Part shown: piece after piece, positions 61,236-64,000 of the stretch
Layout of the letters: every line of letters begins with the position of its first letter
How positions within the stretch are numbered: the first letter of the stretch is position 1
DNA from: Stomoxys calcitrans
Lineage: Eukaryota > Arthropoda > Insecta > Diptera > Muscidae
Direction: 5' to 3'
DNA: 64,000 bases
NCBI RefSeq assembly: GCF_963082655.1
Contig: NC_081552.1
Location: forward strand, 193,778,098-193,842,097
The notes under the pieces: model-generated
Told to the model about the DNA's origin: nothing
Database searches by the model: none
What the model saw: the letters and a program-made list of their open reading frames with translations, nothing else
Position numbers and translations under genes: made by a program

Positions 61236-61560
61236 GGTGCACAAGTAATGCGTTCAGCTAAATCGGATGAAAATTGAGGTCTCAGGCTGTTCAAGACGTT
61301 AAAACTAGGGAACGGTTTTTGTGGGGGCTGTATCCAAATCTTAACCGATATGACCCATTTGCAATCCTTAACGACCGGCAAAATTTTTATCCGATATCTT
61401 TATTCGTTCGAACGCTATAGTGATTTCAACAGACGAGCTGACGAACATGGCTAGATGGACTCAGTATGTCAAGACGATCAAGAATAAATAAATTTTATAG
61501 GGCCTAAGGTGAATATTTCGAGGTTGTACGAACAAAAGGACTAGATTAGTATTTTCCCCA
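61236..61560 (-). repeat. DINE 5' part, inverted
   Basis: AACATGGCTAGATGGACTCA, ATCAAGAATAAATAAATTTT and GGTGAATATTTCGAGG are the DINE 5' region read on the minus strand. The TATACCC end is lost. Confidence 0.6.
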
Positions 61561-61849
61561 CTCAGATAAAAATAGTTTTGAAAAACAACAACTTTGGTCG
61601 AAAAAACACCTACGAAAGTTGTTAATTTTTCTGCAACAATTTATTTTGAATCTCAACGGCTCAAAATACAAATTTGTTGTTGAGAGGCACTATGTCCATA
61701 AGCAAGATAAAAAACCATCCAAACAGCTAACACATGGTGCTTTGCTTCGGGTGGAGGTGTTCTTATTTTTTTTTTTGTTCGGCTCGCGCTGCTTTGTCTC
61801 GTTCGTTTCGCTGCAGCTCTTGGGTTTTTCTTTGTCACCCTCTCTCTAC

Positions 61850-61950
61850 TATTACCTTAAAAATGTTAATAATTTTGGTGTCGCGGAGTATTGAACTCAT
61901 GATCTCATGTTTGGTAGTCTTGCACGCATCCTCTAGCCTACCGACATCAT
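61850..61950 (-). repeat. Possible second tRNA-like SINE head
   Basis: The minus strand reads GTCGGTAGGCTAGAGGATGC (A-box-like) and GAGTTCAATACTCCGCGAC (B box GTTCAATAC). It could be a decayed tRNA or a SINE of another family. No clear cloverleaf. Confidence 0.35.
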
Positions 61951-62024
61951 CTTCTTTATGATGAAATAAATCAATAAGTACTGCTGCAGAGTAATAAGTG
62001 TCTCAATTAATTATATTTAAAAAA

Positions 62025-63352
62025 AAAAGTAAAAAAGCATTAAGTTCGGCCGGGCCGAACTTTGGATATCCACCACCACGATGTCGCCTGGGTCGGATGT
62101 CGGGAGGCGAAATCGGGTAATAAACAAGTAAGAGCGTGCTAAGTTCGGCCGGGCCGAATCTTATACATGCTCCACCATGGATCGCATCGAGTCGAGTTCT
62201 TTGCGCAGTATCTCTTTTTAGGCAAGCAAAGAATAATGAATAGGGACGAAGGAGGAGCTATATCAAGTTATAGTCCGATTCGGGGCTCAAGAAGCAAAAT
62301 CGGGAGATCGCTTTATATGGGAGCTGTATCAAGCTATAGATCAATTTAGACCATATTGCAAATGTATGTTGAAGGCAATGGGAGAAGCCGTTGTACAAAA
62401 TTTGTGCCAAATCGGATGAGAATTGCGCTCTCTAGAAGCTCAAGATCCCAGATCGGTGTATATGGTTATGGACCAGGTTATGAACCGATTTGGACCATAC
62501 TTCGCACAAATGTTGGAAGTGGTACCAAAACACCATTTGCAAAATTACGCCCAAATCGGATAAGAACTGCACCTTCTAAAAGCTCAAGAAGTCAAGACCC
62601 AAGATCGATTTATATGGCAGCTATATCAGGTTATGAACCGATTTGAACCATACTTGGCTCAGTTAATGGAAGTAATATCAAAACATCACGTGCAAAACTT
62701 CAATAAAATAGGATAAGAATTGCGCCGTCTAGAGGCTCAAGAAGTCAAGACCCAAGATCGGTTTATATGGCAGCTATATCAAAACATGGACCGATTTGGC
62801 CCATTTACAATCCCAACCGACCAATCCCAGATGTACGGACGGAGGGACGGACATTGCAAATTCGACTTAAAATGTGACGACGATCACTTTATGGGGTCTT
62901 AAACGCATATTTCGAGTAGTTGCAAACAGAATGACGAAATTAGTATACCTCCACCCCATGATGGAGGGTTCAATAAAGCTTTTATGAGCTTCAGACCATT
63001 TAACGGCAGGTCTATATGGCAGCTATATCTAAATACAGTCCGATCTTTACCATATTTCAGCGAAATCTAGTAATAAATAAAGCTTTTATGGTCTTTAGAC
63101 CCCATATCGGGATATCGCTCTATATGGCAGCTATATCTAAATATAGTCCGATGAGAACCATATTTAGGTCGAATATTGGGAGGCCTTTACCTACTCACTG
63201 TTTTAAATTTTAGCGAAATCGGATAAAAAATAAAGCTTTAATGGGCTTCAGACCCTTTATCGGTAGATCGGTCTACGTGGCAGCTATACCTAAATATAGT
63301 CCGATCTCAACCTTATTCAGGCCAGGTGTCGGGAGGCTTTAAATAACCCACT
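62025..63352 (-). mobile_element. DINE-1-like element (second central type), interrupted by another DINE
   Basis: The 3' end with TTCGGCCGGGCCGAACTTTG is at 62044. Sequence GAAATCGGGTAATAAA at 62107-62122 resumes as AATAAAGCTTTTATGAGCTT at 62971, so 62122-62972 is an insertion. Units continue to 63352. Confidence 0.75.
62122..62972 (-). mobile_element. DINE-1-like element nested in another DINE
   Basis: ACAAGTAAGAGCGTGCTAAG, palindrome TTCGGCCGGGCCGAA, central units of the first type and CCATGATGGAGGGTTC at the far end. The host DINE is of the second type, so the two are easily told apart. Confidence 0.8.
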
Positions 63353-63354
63353 TT

Positions 63355-64000
63355 TTGTACGCTCCACCATAGGATGGGGGTAAACTAATTTCGTCATTCT
63401 GTTTGTAACACCTCGAAATATGCCCCCAAGACCCCATAAAGTATATATATTCTTGATCTTCATGTCATTCTAAGTCGATCTAGCCATGTCCGTCCGTCTA
63501 TCCGTCCGTCTGTCTGTCGAAAGCACGCTAACTTTCGATGGAGTACAGCTAGCCGCTTGAAATTTTGCACAAATACTTTTTATTAGTGTAGATCGGTTGG
63601 TATTGTAAATGGGCCAAATCGGTCCATGTTTTGATATAGCTGTCATATAAACCGACCTGTGATCTTGACTTCTTGAGCCTATAGAGGGCGCAATTCTTAT
63701 CCGATCATATTGAAATTTTAAAAGTAGTGTTTTGATATCACTTCCAACAACTGCGCTAAATATGGTTTAAATCGGTCTATAACCTGATATAGCTGCCATA
63801 TAAACCGATCTTGGGTCTTGACATCTTGAGCCTCTAGAGGGCGCAATTCTTAACCGATTTTAGTGAAATTTTGCACGTCGTATTTTGGTAGCACTTCCAA
63901 CAACTACGCTAAGTATTGTTTAAAGCGGTCCTTGTTTTGATATAGCTGCCATATAAACCGATCTTGGGTCTTGATTCTTGAGCTTCTAGAGGGCGCAATT
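63355..64000 (+). mobile_element. DINE-1-like element running off the right edge
   Basis: TACGCTCCACCATAGGATGG start, AAAGTATATATATTCTTGAT, CCGTCCGTCTATCCGTCCGT and the first three central units. Confidence 0.82.

Noticed and set aside
61619..61961. Plus-strand frames of 75-91 residues
   Set aside because: They are poly-T-driven hydrophobic frames overlapping a tRNA-like repeat; no homology or splice evidence.

Overview
The window looks like intron-rich, transposon-laden nuclear DNA of a higher dipteran, most likely a calyptrate (muscid-type) fly. This is inferred from abundant DINE-1/INE-1-like (Helentron-derived) repeats, LOA/I-like and jockey-like non-LTR retrotransposons, mariner and IS630-Tc1-mariner relics, tRNA-derived SINEs, and short canonical GT-AG introns of 63-71 bp. 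There are no operons, rRNA genes, true tRNA genes, CRISPR arrays or prokaryotic genes. Most open reading frames are accidental frames inside repeats.

The host content is one family of secreted, cysteine-rich proteins ending in a CBM14-type (peritrophin-A) chitin-binding domain. Three multi-exon genes can be assembled by splice sites and phase: gene 1 (+, four exons between 9394 and 15297, 172 aa), gene 2 (-, four exons between 27155 and 18354, 269 aa) and gene 3 (-, four exons between 53787 and 45796, 493 aa, with a Thr-rich mucin segment of about 260 residues). A broken fourth member lies at 17758-18035 (+). All three split the last CBM14 domain with a phase-2 intron at the same codon. Each gene has one giant intron (5.25, 7.8 and 6.4 kb) filled with mobile elements, while its other introns are 63-143 bp. 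Genes 1 and 2 converge on the broken copy; gene 3 is downstream. The likely role is a mucin/peritrophin-like component of a chitinous lining such as the gut peritrophic matrix.

Layout. 1-6.8 kb: LINE relics, including a LOA-like element carrying a nested jockey-like fragment and a nested DINE. 6.9-8.9 kb: a second long repeat family (called F2 here) and DINE. 9.4-15.3 kb: gene 1, whose intron 3 holds DINEs and a LOA fragment with an 11-bp target duplication. 15.5-17.8 kb: LOA relics in opposite orientations, and a DINE. 17.8-27.2 kb: broken paralogue, mariner MITE and gene 2 with F2/DINE arrays in its last intron. 27.2-45.7 kb: intergenic DINE, F2, SINE, mariner, RTE-like, LOA and Tc-like relics. 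45.8-53.8 kb: gene 3, whose intron 2 holds a 4.1-kb 31-bp minisatellite with 800-bp higher-order repeats. 54-64 kb: DINE copies, a LOA relic with a triplicated reverse-transcriptase segment, SINEs and nested DINEs.

The most notable structures are the reconstructed gene family, the hairpin-forming minisatellite inside gene 3, the 153-bp periodicity shared by divergent DINE central repeats, and a jockey-like fragment inserted at the same site in two LOA copies. Splice models, family names and organism are read by eye and need transcript or database confirmation.
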